DNA from: an uncultured Eubacteriales bacterium
GTDB taxonomy: Bacteria > Bacillota > Clostridia > Christensenellales > Aristaeellaceae
NCBI GenBank assembly: GCA_902774025.1
Contig: CACYGY010000053.1
Location: 1-33,072 of the forward strand
Direction of reading: 5' to 3'
DNA length: 33,072 nt
Position 1 is the first letter of the stretch; every line of letters starts with the position of its first letter. The notes below the pieces were generated by a model. The model saw nothing but the letters and a program-made list of their open reading frames with translations, had not been told where the DNA came from and did no database searches. Both the position numbers and the translations under genes were made by a program. Shown piece by piece: positions 24,812 to 33,072 of this stretch.

Positions 24812-26152
24812 ATGAAGTGGGCAAGTGAGCAGGAGGCCCGGGAAGAAATCCGGAATATGGTTGCGGATTTTTACCTGCAGTTCAGACAGCCCGCCCCCTA
24901 TCAGGCGGGTGACCGGATCAGCTATGCCGGCCGTGTCTATGACGAAAAGGAAATGTGTGCCCTGTGCGACAGCATGCTGGATTTCTGGCTCACCGCGGGG
25001 CGTTTCAGCAATGATTTCGAAAAGGCTTTTGCCGCTTATCTGGGCGTTCCCTTTGCCCATCTGGTGAACTCCGGTTCCAGTGCCAACCTTCTCGCCTTTA
25101 TGACGCTGACAGCACCGGAACTGGGGGAGAGACGCATTCGTCCGGGGGATGAGGTCATCACGGTGGCCTGCGGTTTCCCCACAACGGTTGCGCCTATTCT
25201 GCAGTATGGTGCCGTACCCGTTTTTGTGGATGTGGATATACCTTCCTACAACATTGACGTAAACTGTCTGGAGGAGGCTCTCAGTCCCTGCACCAAGGCA
25301 GTCATGCTGGCCCATACTCTGGGAAATCCCTTCCGGATCTCGGATGTGCTGGCCTTCTGCCGGAAACATGACCTGTTCCTGGTGGAAGACAACTGCGACG
25401 CTCTGGGAAGTCTGTACACCCTGGACGGAAAAACAGGACTCACCGGCACCTTCGGAGATCTGGGCACCAGCAGCTTCTACCCTCCGCATCATATGACCAT
25501 GGGAGAAGGCGGGGCTGTTTATTCCCGCAGCCCGCTCCTGAACCGCCTGATGCTTTCCTACCGGGACTGGGGCAGGGACTGCCAGTGCCCTCCCGGCCGG
25601 GACAATCTCTGCGGCCGCCGGTATGATGGACAGTACGGACAGCTGCCTGCCGGATATGATCACAAATATGTCTATTCTCACCTAGGATACAACCTCAAGG
25701 TGACGGACATGCAGGCGGCCATCGGATGCGAACAGCTGAAGAAGCTGCCCGGCTTTGTGGAAAAGCGCCGTCACAACTGGGCGGTGCTCCGCTCTCTTCT
25801 GGAGGATCTGCAGGACCGTCTGATTCTTCCCCAGCCGGAGGAGAACAGCGAGCCCAGCTGGTTCGGTTTCCTCATCACCCTCCGGGATCCCGCCCTTAAG
25901 CGGGAGGAGGTTGTGCGGGCCATTGAGAGCGAAAATGTACAGACCCGGATGCTTTTTTCCGGGAACCTGATCCGTCATCCTGCATTTGACGGGATTCGCG
26001 GAACGGATGCCTACAGGGTGGCCGGAGAGCTCTCCCGGACGGACCGGATCATGCGGGATACCTTCTGGGTGGGCGTCTACCCGGGCATGAACGATGCCAT
26101 GCTTGAAAGAATGGCGGATGTCATCCGGCGCGCGGTCCTTGCACCCCGGTAA
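24812..26152 (+). CDS. rfbH: CDP-4-keto-6-deoxyglucose 3-dehydrase (E1, RfbH/DdhC)
   Basis: Encodes 446 residues. E1 uses pyridoxamine phosphate and a [2Fe-2S] cluster to remove the C3 hydroxyl. The aminotransferase-like fold has NSGSSANLLA, and at the usual PLP-lysine position SFYPPHHMTMGEGG shows His226, the known Lys-to-His change that defines E1. The cluster cysteines are all present: Cys195 in EDNCDALG, and Cys257, Cys259 and Cys267 in WGRDCQCPPGRDNLCG. A partner flavin/iron-sulfur reductase (E3) is needed to finish the deoxygenation, and none is encoded in this window. ATG 24812 follows CAGGAGGAAG. Confidence 0.97.
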   Translation: MKWASEQEAREEIRNMVADFYLQFRQPAPYQAGDRISYAGRVYDEKEMCALCDSMLDFWLTAGRFSNDFEKAFAAYLGVPFAHLVNSGSSANLLAFMTLTAPELGERRIRPGDEVITVACGFPTTVAPILQYGAVPVFVDVDIPSYNIDVNCLEEALSPCTKAVMLAHTLGNPFRISDVLAFCRKHDLFLVEDNCDALGSLYTLDGKTGLTGTFGDLGTSSFYPPHHMTMGEGGAVYSRSPLLNRLMLSYRDWGRDCQCPPGRDNLCGRRYDGQYGQLPAGYDHKYVYSHLGYNLKVTDMQAAIGCEQLKKLPGFVEKRRHNWAVLRSLLEDLQDRLILPQPEENSEPSWFGFLITLRDPALKREEVVRAIESENVQTRMLFSGNLIRHPAFDGIRGTDAYRVAGELSRTDRIMRDTFWVGVYPGMNDAMLERMADVIRRAVLAPR

Positions 26153-26177
26153 AAGAAACTGGAAAGAGGTGACGGCA

Positions 26178-28010
26178 TTGCGTCTTGCCGATTATGTGGC
26201 CCATTTTCTCACTTCCCACGGAATTGAATACTGCTTTATGGTGGTGGGCGGTGGTGCCATGCATCTGAATGACGCTCTCGGGCACTGTGAAGGTCTCCGG
26301 TGTCTGTATCACCACCATGAACAGGCCTGTGCCATGGCGGCAGAGGCCTATGCACGTCTTGAGGACCGGCCGGCCGCGGTCTGTGTGACCACGGGCCCCG
26401 GCGGGACCAACGCCATCACCGGCGTGCTCGGGGCGTGGCTGGATTCCCTGCCCATGTTCGTCATCTCCGGTCAGGTCCGCTATGACACCACCGCCAGGTA
26501 CGGCATGCAGTTCACGGAGGGTCTGCCGCTCAGGGCGGTGGGGGATCAGGAATACGATATCGTGCCCACAGTCCGCCCCATGTGCCGCTACGCAGTCATG
26601 ATTGAGGATCCTCTGACCATTCGCTACCATCTGGAGCGCGCCATGTATCTCATGACCCTGGGGCGTCCGGGTCCCGTGTGGCTGGACATACCCGTGAATT
26701 TCCAGGGATGCCAGATCGATCCGGACATGCTTCCCGGATATGATCCCCGGGAAGACCTGAAGGAGGTACCTCCCCGGGTGCGCCCGGAGGAGATCCGGAA
26801 GGTTCTTGACATGCTGAGGGAAGCCAGAAGACCCGTGATCTACGCCGGATCCGGCATACGGCACGCCCATGCCCTGGAAAAATTCCACCAGGTCAAGGAG
26901 AAGCTGGGAGTCCCCGTGGTCACCTACTGGAACAGTGTGGATATCATGGAGGACGATGACCCGCTCTACTGCGGACGGGGCGGAAACATGGGAGACAGGC
27001 CCGGGAATTTTGCTGTTCAGAACAGCGATGTTCTCCTGGCCATCGGAACCCGGATTTCCATCCGACAGACGGGATACAAATTCCGGTCATGGGCCCGGTG
27101 TGCAAGGGTGATCATGGTGGACATTGACGAGGCGGAACTGAAAAAGCCCACACTGCACGTGGATCTGCCCATTCATGCGGACGCAGGGGATTTCCTCACG
27201 GCCCTTGAAGGGGAGCTGGACGGCGGCGTGCTCTTTGACGGGGAAGACTGGAGAGAGCAGTGTCGGGCGTGGAAAAAGGATTATCCTGTGGTGACGGAGA
27301 CACAGATGGCTCAGACTGGAAACCGTGCCAATGTCTATGCCGCAATTCATCTGATTTCCTCAGCCCTCCCCGAAAACAGTCTGACAGCCGTTTCCAACGG
27401 GGCATGCTGCGTGGCGGGACATCAGGCATGGGTGATCCGCAGGGGAACCCGGTTCATCATTAATTCCGCGGTGGCGTCCATGGGATACGGACTCCCCGCC
27501 GCCATCGGTCTCTGTGTGGCCGGCGGCTGTCGGGACACTGTCTGCATGGAGGGGGACGGGTCCATCATGATGAACCTGCAGGAGCTGCAGACCATTGTGA
27601 CCAACCGTCTGCCGGTGAAGATTTTCCTGATCAACAATGAAGGCTATCACAGCATCCGCATTACCCAGAACAATCTCTTCTCCTCCTCCAGCCATGTGGG
27701 GATCGGACCGGACAGCGGGGATCTTTCCTTTCCGGACTTCAGCAGGATCGCTCAGGCCTTCGGCTTCCCATTCCGGCGCGCCTTTTCCAATGAGGAAGTG
27801 CGGGATTGCGTTCGCTGGGCTATGGACACCCCCGGCTATACCTTCTGTGAAATCATGACGGATACGCAGCAGGTATGGGAGCCCAAGTCCAGCGCACGGA
27901 AGATGCCGGACGGAACGCTGTATTCTCCGCCCCTTGAGGATCTCGCTCCCTTCCTGAGCAGGGATGAACTGAAGCGTAATCTGTACATTCCCATGGAGGA
28001 GATGCCATGA
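26178..28010 (+). CDS. Thiamine diphosphate-dependent enzyme, acetolactate synthase-like (YerE-type candidate)
   Basis: Encodes 610 residues in the three-domain layout of acetohydroxyacid synthases: N-terminal Pyr domain (1-175) with activator Glu48 in HHHEQACAMAAEAYAR and TTGPGGTNAITGV, central domain (about 200-345), and C-terminal PP domain with GDG at 459-461 and NN at 486-487 (GDG-x24-NN). A housekeeping acetolactate synthase would sit with ilv genes. Here it follows rfbH, exactly where Yersinia has yerE, whose enzyme takes an acetyl unit from pyruvate and adds it to C4 of CDP-4-keto-3,6-dideoxyglucose on the way to yersiniose A. Start TTG 26178 is chosen for AGAGGTGA five bases upstream; GTG 26169 is an alternative. 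Its stop overlaps the next ATG. Confidence 0.88.
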   Translation: MRLADYVAHFLTSHGIEYCFMVVGGGAMHLNDALGHCEGLRCLYHHHEQACAMAAEAYARLEDRPAAVCVTTGPGGTNAITGVLGAWLDSLPMFVISGQVRYDTTARYGMQFTEGLPLRAVGDQEYDIVPTVRPMCRYAVMIEDPLTIRYHLERAMYLMTLGRPGPVWLDIPVNFQGCQIDPDMLPGYDPREDLKEVPPRVRPEEIRKVLDMLREARRPVIYAGSGIRHAHALEKFHQVKEKLGVPVVTYWNSVDIMEDDDPLYCGRGGNMGDRPGNFAVQNSDVLLAIGTRISIRQTGYKFRSWARCARVIMVDIDEAELKKPTLHVDLPIHADAGDFLTALEGELDGGVLFDGEDWREQCRAWKKDYPVVTETQMAQTGNRANVYAAIHLISSALPENSLTAVSNGACCVAGHQAWVIRRGTRFIINSAVASMGYGLPAAIGLCVAGGCRDTVCMEGDGSIMMNLQELQTIVTNRLPVKIFLINNEGYHSIRITQNNLFSSSSHVGIGPDSGDLSFPDFSRIAQAFGFPFRRAFSNEEVRDCVRWAMDTPGYTFCEIMTDTQQVWEPKSSARKMPDGTLYSPPLEDLAPFLSRDELKRNLYIPMEEMP

Positions 28011-28875
28011 CAGGTCAGAAACGGGCGATTGTTACCGGTCCCACCGGCGCAGTGGGCACAGCGCTGTGCTCTGTGCTGCTGGAGGGGGGATGGGACGTGA
28101 CGGCGGTGATTCATGCTGCGTCCCGGAGAATTGGAAGTATTCCGGATGGGGTGCGGGTGATTCTGCTATCCCTGGATGAGATCGGGAAGCTGCCGCAGGT
28201 CCTTTCCTCCAATGCGGATGCTTTTTTCCATCTGGGATGGCGGGGAACCATCGGTCCGGAACGGAATGATATGGATATGCAGGCCGCAAATATCCGCAGT
28301 GCGCTGGATGCCGTGGAAACAGCGTCCCGTCTTGGGTGCGGTGTGTTTGTCGGTGCGGGCAGCCAGGCGGAGTATGGACGGATTGAGGGTATGGTCAGGG
28401 CCGACAGTCCCTGCAGTCCCGGAAATGGATACGGCATGGCCAAGCTGGCCGCCGGGTTCATGACCCGGGAAAAATGCCACGTTCTGGGCATCCGGCACGT
28501 GTGGCCCAGGCTGCTGAGTGTTTATGGCCCCCATGACAATCCACGTTCAGTGCTCCCCATGCTGCTGGAGGCTCTGATCCGGAAGGAACCGTTTCCTCTG
28601 ACGGCAGGGGAGCAGATGTGGGATTATCTGTATGCTGAGGACGCCGGGAGGGCGCTGCTGCACCTGGCTCTGGAGGGAAAGGACGGCGGCATTTACCCGG
28701 TGGGGAAATCGGCCGGATTCCCTATCCGCCGGGACAGGTCATGTATCTGCAGGCAGATACGGAACCTCTTTTCCGGGATACGACCTGGCGTCCTCAGGTT
28801 TCCTTTGCCGAGGGGATTCGGAGGACAGTCAAAGCACGCCTGGCGGAGGGCGGGAAAGGAACGGATCATGTCTGA
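28007..28875 (+). pseudogene. NAD-dependent epimerase/dehydratase (YerF-like candidate), internal deletion and frameshift
   Basis: The first part (28007 to about 28715) is a clear extended short-chain dehydrogenase: IVTGPTGAVGTAL at the N-terminus, FHLGWRGT, FVGAGSQAEYG, catalytic Tyr and Lys in GYGMAKLA, RLLSVYGPHDNP and WDYLYAEDAGRAL. After GGIYPVGKSAG the similarity stops in this frame and resumes in another frame at 28717: IPYPPGQVMYLQAD, then RDTTWRPQVSFAEGIRRTV, ending at TGA 28873-28875. About 30 residues that normally lie between are missing. The second part's stop overlaps the next ATG by 8 bases (ATGTCTGA), as expected of the true gene end. As written, the first part instead reads through in frame into the glycosyltransferase. 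The likely role was reduction or epimerisation of the CDP-sugar. Confidence 0.85.
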
Positions 28876-29869
28876 GGTCATGGAGGCAGCACACAAAAAA
28901 AAGGTCAGCATTATGGTGCCCTGCTATAACGAAGAGGAAAATGTGGTGCCCATCTCCGAGGCGATTGTGGAGCAGATGGAGAAGCTGACCCAGTATGATT
29001 ATGAGCTTCTGTTCATTGATAACTGTTCCACGGACAACACCCGGCCCCTGCTCCGGATGATCTGCCAGAAGAACAAAAAAATCAGGGCAATTTTCAATGT
29101 GAAGAACTTCGGACAGTTCAACAGTCCTTATTACGGTCTGTGTCAGACGAGCGGTGACTGTACCATTTCCATATGCGCGGATTTTCAGGACCCGGTGGAA
29201 ATGATTCCGGTGTTCCTGAAGTACTGGGAGGAAGGGTATCAGATCGTCAGCGGCGTGAAGACCTCTTCAAAGGAGAATCCCATCATGTATCACCTCCGTG
29301 GCATGTATTACAAGATGCTGAAGAGGTTTTCCACCGTGGAACAGATAGAACAGTTCACAGGCTTCGGTCTGTACGACCGCAGCTTTATTCAGGTGCTTCG
29401 CGAACTGCACGATCCGACGCCCTTTATCCGGGGTATTGTGGCGGAACTGGGTGGAAAGCGCAAGGAAGTGCCCTATGAGCAGCCGCTGCGCAGAGCAGGG
29501 AAGACGCATAACAATTTTTTCACACTTTTTGACGCGGCCATGCTGGGCATCACAAGCTATACCAAGGCCGGCATGCATTTCGCAGTGCTCATCGGTCTGG
29601 TGATGGCCGGACTCAGTATCCTGACCGGTCTGGTTTTTCTCATTCTCAAGCTTGTGAACTGGTACGGATATGACGCCGGACAGGCCCCCCTGATCATTCT
29701 GCTGGCGTTCACGGGGGGTGTACAGCTGATTTTCATCGGTTTTGTAGGAGAGTATATCGCCTCAATTAATCAGCGGGTCATGAGACGACCGCTGGTGGTT
29801 GAAGAGGAACGCATCAATTTTCCGCCTGAAGAAGGAGAGGAAACGGAAGATGGCAAGGAGAAACCGTAA
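28868..29869 (+). CDS. GT2 family glycosyltransferase, GtrB/dolichol-phosphate sugar synthase-like
   Basis: Encodes 333 residues. The GT-A domain starts with VSIMVPCYNEEENVVPI, has LFIDNCSTDNTRP and the metal-binding segment ICADFQDPVE (102-111), then QIVSGVKTSSKEN. Two C-terminal membrane helices (about 236-265 and 272-300) with FVGEYIASINQRVMRRP complete the GtrB/DPM1-type plan. Such enzymes move a sugar from its nucleotide onto undecaprenyl phosphate at the inner face of the membrane. ATG 28868 is the real start: the family N-terminus begins here, GGGAAAGGAACGG precedes it, and it overlaps the true end of the epimerase by 8 bases. The longer frame from 28007 is a frameshift product. Confidence 0.92.
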   Translation: MSEVMEAAHKKKVSIMVPCYNEEENVVPISEAIVEQMEKLTQYDYELLFIDNCSTDNTRPLLRMICQKNKKIRAIFNVKNFGQFNSPYYGLCQTSGDCTISICADFQDPVEMIPVFLKYWEEGYQIVSGVKTSSKENPIMYHLRGMYYKMLKRFSTVEQIEQFTGFGLYDRSFIQVLRELHDPTPFIRGIVAELGGKRKEVPYEQPLRRAGKTHNNFFTLFDAAMLGITSYTKAGMHFAVLIGLVMAGLSILTGLVFLILKLVNWYGYDAGQAPLIILLAFTGGVQLIFIGFVGEYIASINQRVMRRPLVVEEERINFPPEEGEETEDGKEKP

Positions 29870-31763
29870 ACGGAACCCCGTACAAAAACGGCCCGTGCAG
29901 ACAGCAGCCGCGGTGTCCGCGCCTGAGCCTGTGTCTGCTCCGGTCCCGGTATCCCCTGTAAGACCGGCAGAGTTCCGGAAGGAAGAGCAGATCCGCTGGT
30001 TTGACGTGGTTCTGCTGGTCCTTCTGGCCCTGGCTTCCCATCTGCTGTTCCAGCAGGTGGACATCCTGCATACCGGAGGAGCCAGCTTTGCCTATCTGAA
30101 CGGGCATATCTCGGACTTCTATTCCTACGTGGCTTCCAAAATCTGGTCTGCCATGTATATGCCCACCACCTACATACTCTTTGCCATCTGGAACCTGCCG
30201 CTGAAGCTCCTCGGAATTCAGACGGAAGTCATAACCCATGTTCCCTATGGGATCCAGCTCTGGTACAGCGCGCTTCCCATTCTGGCCTATGCTCTGAGCG
30301 CCCTGATGATCCAGCGTATCTGCCAGGTGGCAGGTTTCTCCCGGAAAAAGGCCAGAATTGCCGCCTACGCCTTTGCCTCAGCGCCTCTTGCCTTTTTCAG
30401 CCAGTTTATCTTCGGCCAGTATGACAGTCTGACCCTGTTTTTCATGCTGCTGGGCACCTACTATTATCTGAAAAACCGTACTTTCCGCTTTGTCCTTTTC
30501 TTTTCCATTGCAATGACCTGCAAGTACTACGCCCTGCTGATATTTATTCCCATGCTGGTACTGAAAGAAAAGAAGATTCTGCGAATTATCCTGCAGGCCG
30601 CTGGATTCATGGTACCCTTTGTTCTGGAGACGCTGTTCTATCTTCAGGACAAGAAAATGCTCAATGATATCACCAGGTTCAATGCCACGGGGTACATTTT
30701 CAACGTAAGCCTGGACACGGGATTCAGACAGTCCATTTCCCTGGTTATCCTGGGGTTTGTGGCGGTATGCGCCTGGGCTTTTTTCACCAATCCCAAGGAT
30801 CAGACGGAACTGTTCCGCTGGATGATCTATTTTTCATCCCTGGTGATTTTCCTGACCTTCGGGCTGAGCATGTGGCATCCTCAATGGCTGATTCTGGCCG
30901 TTCCCTACATGGTTCTGGGGAGCATGATGCACAAACGGAGCGATGTGTTCTGGATTCTGGATCTGATCCTCATGGTCTGTTTTGTATGGTTCACCGTCCG
31001 GTTCTGGCAGTATGAACTGGACCAGAATCTGATGCGGGCGGGCGTTCTGGCCCCCGTCATCGGGGAAAGATACAATGCCGCCCTGACCATGCAGGATTTC
31101 TACAGGATCAATGATGTGAGCATGCCCTTCTCCATTGTATCCTCCATCCTCCTGGTGAATGCCCTTTTCAAGCATCCCAGATTTCAGGTGGAAAGCCCGG
31201 CTCAGGCAGATAAGTCTTATCCCGGACTTCTCCGTACCCGTTTCCTCATCGGGGTCGCGCTGTTCATCGTGCCGGCTCTTCTGTGCCTGAACTCCATGCT
31301 CAGAAGTCCCTATGCCTTTTCCTCGTGGATTCAGAAGGCCCATTCAGCGGACTGGGTTCTTGAACTCAGGGAGGAAGGACCGGAAATCACTCAGACTTTT
31401 ATTCCGGCGAAAGAGACCGTGGAACGTCTGGATCTGAAGATGGAGAATCATGACGTGGCAAGAAAAGGGCAGATCCGGATCACCCTCTCGGATGTGACGG
31501 ATGCAAAGACCCTCGGAGAATATTCCCTGGATATGACTCAGATCCGGAACGCGGTGAAGACCACAGTGACCTTTGATCCTGTCCCTCTGAACATGACGCA
31601 TACGTACCAGTGGACATTACGGGCACACCCGGAGGAAGACGGATTTACAGGCATTTACTACCTGCCCCGGAATGAGCTGGAGGAACAGGTTTACGGGTGG
31701 AACGCCTGCGCTGACGGCACAGAACAGGAATTCTACTTTGCCATGGATGCCTTCGGACGGTAA
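29850..31763 (+). CDS. GT-C type polytopic membrane glycosyltransferase
   Basis: Encodes 637 residues. A basic N-terminus (MARRNRKRNPVQKR) and an Ala/Pro/Val linker lead to about 10-12 membrane helices from residue 50 to 500. The first outside loop has NGHISDFYSYVASKIWSAMYMP with acidic residues, as in GT-C enzymes that use lipid-linked sugars; later FIFGQYDSL and FGLSMWHPQWLILAVPYMVL resemble the GT87/PMT-like group. The last 130 residues form an outside beta-rich domain (FIPAKETVERLDLKME and so on). It probably transfers a sugar from the lipid made by the upstream GT2 enzyme onto a wall or surface polymer. ATG 29850 follows GGAGAGGAAACGG and overlaps the GT2 gene by 20 bases. Donor and acceptor are unknown. 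Confidence 0.85.
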   Translation: MARRNRKRNPVQKRPVQTAAAVSAPEPVSAPVPVSPVRPAEFRKEEQIRWFDVVLLVLLALASHLLFQQVDILHTGGASFAYLNGHISDFYSYVASKIWSAMYMPTTYILFAIWNLPLKLLGIQTEVITHVPYGIQLWYSALPILAYALSALMIQRICQVAGFSRKKARIAAYAFASAPLAFFSQFIFGQYDSLTLFFMLLGTYYYLKNRTFRFVLFFSIAMTCKYYALLIFIPMLVLKEKKILRIILQAAGFMVPFVLETLFYLQDKKMLNDITRFNATGYIFNVSLDTGFRQSISLVILGFVAVCAWAFFTNPKDQTELFRWMIYFSSLVIFLTFGLSMWHPQWLILAVPYMVLGSMMHKRSDVFWILDLILMVCFVWFTVRFWQYELDQNLMRAGVLAPVIGERYNAALTMQDFYRINDVSMPFSIVSSILLVNALFKHPRFQVESPAQADKSYPGLLRTRFLIGVALFIVPALLCLNSMLRSPYAFSSWIQKAHSADWVLELREEGPEITQTFIPAKETVERLDLKMENHDVARKGQIRITLSDVTDAKTLGEYSLDMTQIRNAVKTTVTFDPVPLNMTHTYQWTLRAHPEEDGFTGIYYLPRNELEEQVYGWNACADGTEQEFYFAMDAFGR

Positions 31764-31774
31764 AAAGGAAAAGT

Positions 31775-31815
31775 ACCGGGAAAGCGCGAAAACGCTTTTC
31801 CGGTCTTTCTTTTCC
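31775..31815. terminator. Bidirectional terminator at the end of the glycan operon
   Basis: A 12-bp stem with one G-T pair, ACCGGGAAAGCG (31775-31786) with CGCTTTTCCGGT (31793-31804), is followed by CTTTCTTTT. On the minus strand the tail is ACTTTTCCTTTTT, so it also serves the convergent gene. Confidence 0.85.
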
Positions 31816-31823
31816 TGCAATCA

Positions 31824-33072
31824 TCAGTAAGTGATTGACCACTCTCCGTATTCCTCATCCCCGTAATCCTCGAAGTTCTCGTCATACCAGTCATCGGATA
31901 CTTCAGAAAAGGAGACATAGGTTTTCCATACAGTCTGATCCGGACGATCCGGAAGACGGGCGGTTTTCAGAGACGGGGAGCTGCCCTGAGCGGAGAAGAT
32001 CCGGATCGTATAGGTTTCATCTGCCTGAAGGATGCATTCTGGGAAGAAAGCCGTATTCATCTCATTCAGCGCCAAGTATTCACCACCCAGAGTGGTTTCT
32101 GCCACCACGCCTGCCGGGGAGCATATCTGAACGATCAGGTCACCGCAGGGGGCATTTCCCTCAGAAACCGGCCACAGATAAACCAGATCCAGCGCGCAGC
32201 GGCTTTCCACCGTAAAGGGCACATCATATGCCTCATCCGGAGAAGCGGTTCCGTTTGATTCATCCTCCGTCAGGGGAACCGGATCATCGAAGAACAGGTA
32301 CCCTTCGTATTCAGCCTTCAGCATGCGGCGCACGGCTTCACCCATATATTCGTTGCGGATCCACATGTTTTCGGCCAGGTTGTAATAGTGTTCGGTGATA
32401 TATTCATACATCCCGGAAGCATAATCCACGATTCTCCGCTTCCATATGACGAATTCGGGATCAAAGAAAACAATCTTGGTTTTGTTTTCCTCCAGATGAC
32501 GGAGTTCTTCCTCACCAAAGGCATCCCAGGTCCAGGGCGTATAGCACGCGGCGCCGTAATCAATGCCACGGTCCAGATCGATGGAGGAGGGCATATCCGT
32601 GGCGTAATGCAGGCGATCCCCCCGGTCTGTGATCACGTCCGTGAGGTCCTTGGGTTCCGGCATCTGAAGGTCCAGGTGGGCGTTGCGGACATAGGCAGGC
32701 AGGTAGGTGACGGACGGCATCACCGGAATCATGGGAATGATCATCAAAGGAAGGGCACAGACAAGGGCGATCCAGGAGATCACCTTTCGGGGTTTCCGGA
32801 AGGGCATTTCCATACCCATTCCGCACAGGTAACAGGCGGAGAAAATGCCGGCACAGACAAAGTGCAGTCCATGAAAATTATGAAACCCACGGGTTGGAAT
32901 GGTCAGAATGGCCAGAAAATAGGTGATACCGGTCACCGGATGCGAGAAGAGATAGTTATAGGGAAGCGCCCGGCAGCAGATTCCCTTGTTGATCTCGGGT
33001 CTCAGCATGTCGCGCTCTTTCTGGTTGATCACGCGGTTCTTCTTGAAAATCACCTTGCCGTCCGCGCCGACA
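31824..33072 (-). CDS. Unknown membrane protein, C-terminal part (runs off the right edge)
   Basis: The frame stays open to the right edge; VGADGKV precedes the first possible start (GTG 33051-33053), so the N-terminus probably lies outside the window. The visible 416 codons hold about three membrane helices (HPVTGITYFLAILTIP, HFVCAGIFSACYLCGMGM, VISWIALVCALPLMIIPMIP) followed by an outside domain of about 290 residues. That domain has a PWTWDAFGEEELRHLEE segment, a beta-rich part (DLVYLWPVSEGNAPCGDL) and a very acidic tail (DDWYDENFEDYGDEEYGEW). I do not recognise the family. Its place, tail to tail with the GT-C gene, hints at a role in the same surface glycan, but that is inference only. 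Confidence 0.75.
   Translation of the reverse strand, partial: VGADGKVIFKKNRVINQKERDMLRPEINKGICCRALPYNYLFSHPVTGITYFLAILTIPTRGFHNFHGLHFVCAGIFSACYLCGMGMEMPFRKPRKVISWIALVCALPLMIIPMIPVMPSVTYLPAYVRNAHLDLQMPEPKDLTDVITDRGDRLHYATDMPSSIDLDRGIDYGAACYTPWTWDAFGEEELRHLEENKTKIVFFDPEFVIWKRRIVDYASGMYEYITEHYYNLAENMWIRNEYMGEAVRRMLKAEYEGYLFFDDPVPLTEDESNGTASPDEAYDVPFTVESRCALDLVYLWPVSEGNAPCGDLIVQICSPAGVVAETTLGGEYLALNEMNTAFFPECILQADETYTIRIFSAQGSSPSLKTARLPDRPDQTVWKTYVSFSEVSDDWYDENFEDYGDEEYGEWSITY

Noticed and set aside
28007..29869. A single 620-residue epimerase-glycosyltransferase fusion
   Set aside because: The true C-terminus of the epimerase is found in another frame at 28717-28875, and the transferase has its own start and ribosome site, so the fusion is a frameshift product.

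Overview
The window reads as a chromosome segment of an anaerobic Gram-positive bacterium, most likely a member of the Clostridia (Christensenellales-like relatives are my best guess). The reasons are strong purine-rich ribosome binding sites, many 4- to 20-base gene overlaps, T-tailed intrinsic terminators, a DUF1667-type glycerol 3-phosphate oxidation module, a heterodimeric multidrug ABC exporter of the BmrCD type and moderately high GC. No tRNA, rRNA, CRISPR array, insertion sequence or prophage gene was recognised.

Layout. (1) 1-540: the C-terminal part of a D-Ala-D-Ala carboxypeptidase on the minus strand. It has no N-terminal half, is richer in GC than what follows, and ends at an orphan terminator. 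(2) 541-4382: a two-gene ABC exporter operon (minus) with its own promoter and terminator. (3) 4415-6083: a TIM-barrel sugar isomerase/epimerase and an sce7726-family nuclease-like protein. (4) 6080-10112: a promoter and the operon GH105 hydrolase (broken near its 5' end), Gfo/Idh/MocA dehydrogenase, EamA transporter and sirtuin. (5) 10119-15120: a membrane diguanylate cyclase and an M20 dipeptidase (minus), an unknown secreted protein (plus) and a secreted metallo-beta-lactamase-fold hydrolase (minus). (6) 15197-19963: glpK, a GlpA-like FAD dehydrogenase with a [2Fe-2S] BFD domain, a second FAD/NAD oxidoreductase and a DUF1667 cysteine protein, together a module from glycerol to dihydroxyacetone phosphate. 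(7) 19964-22858: a gene-poor patch with a GyrI-like effector-binding protein, a DUF998 membrane protein, possible gene remnants and a perfect consensus promoter. (8) 22859-31815: a surface-glycan operon, rfbF-rfbG-rfbH, an acetolactate-synthase-like ThDP enzyme, an NAD-dependent epimerase/reductase (broken), a GtrB-like glycosyltransferase and a GT-C membrane glycosyltransferase. (9) 31824-33072: the C-terminal part of an unknown membrane protein running off the right edge.

How the genes work together. The last operon is the most notable. RfbF, RfbG and RfbH make CDP-4-keto-3,6-dideoxyglucose. The adjacent ThDP enzyme is placed as YerE is in Yersinia, where it adds a two-carbon branch to this intermediate to give a yersiniose-type sugar. 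The two glycosyltransferases could load such a sugar on a lipid carrier and transfer it outside the membrane.

A second theme is damage. Three otherwise well-conserved genes (dacF-like, GH105, NAD-dependent epimerase) each lack a block of sequence at one point. In the epimerase the frameshift fuses the gene in frame with its downstream neighbour and creates a false 620-residue protein. This could be real gene decay or assembly error; the sequence alone cannot separate the two.
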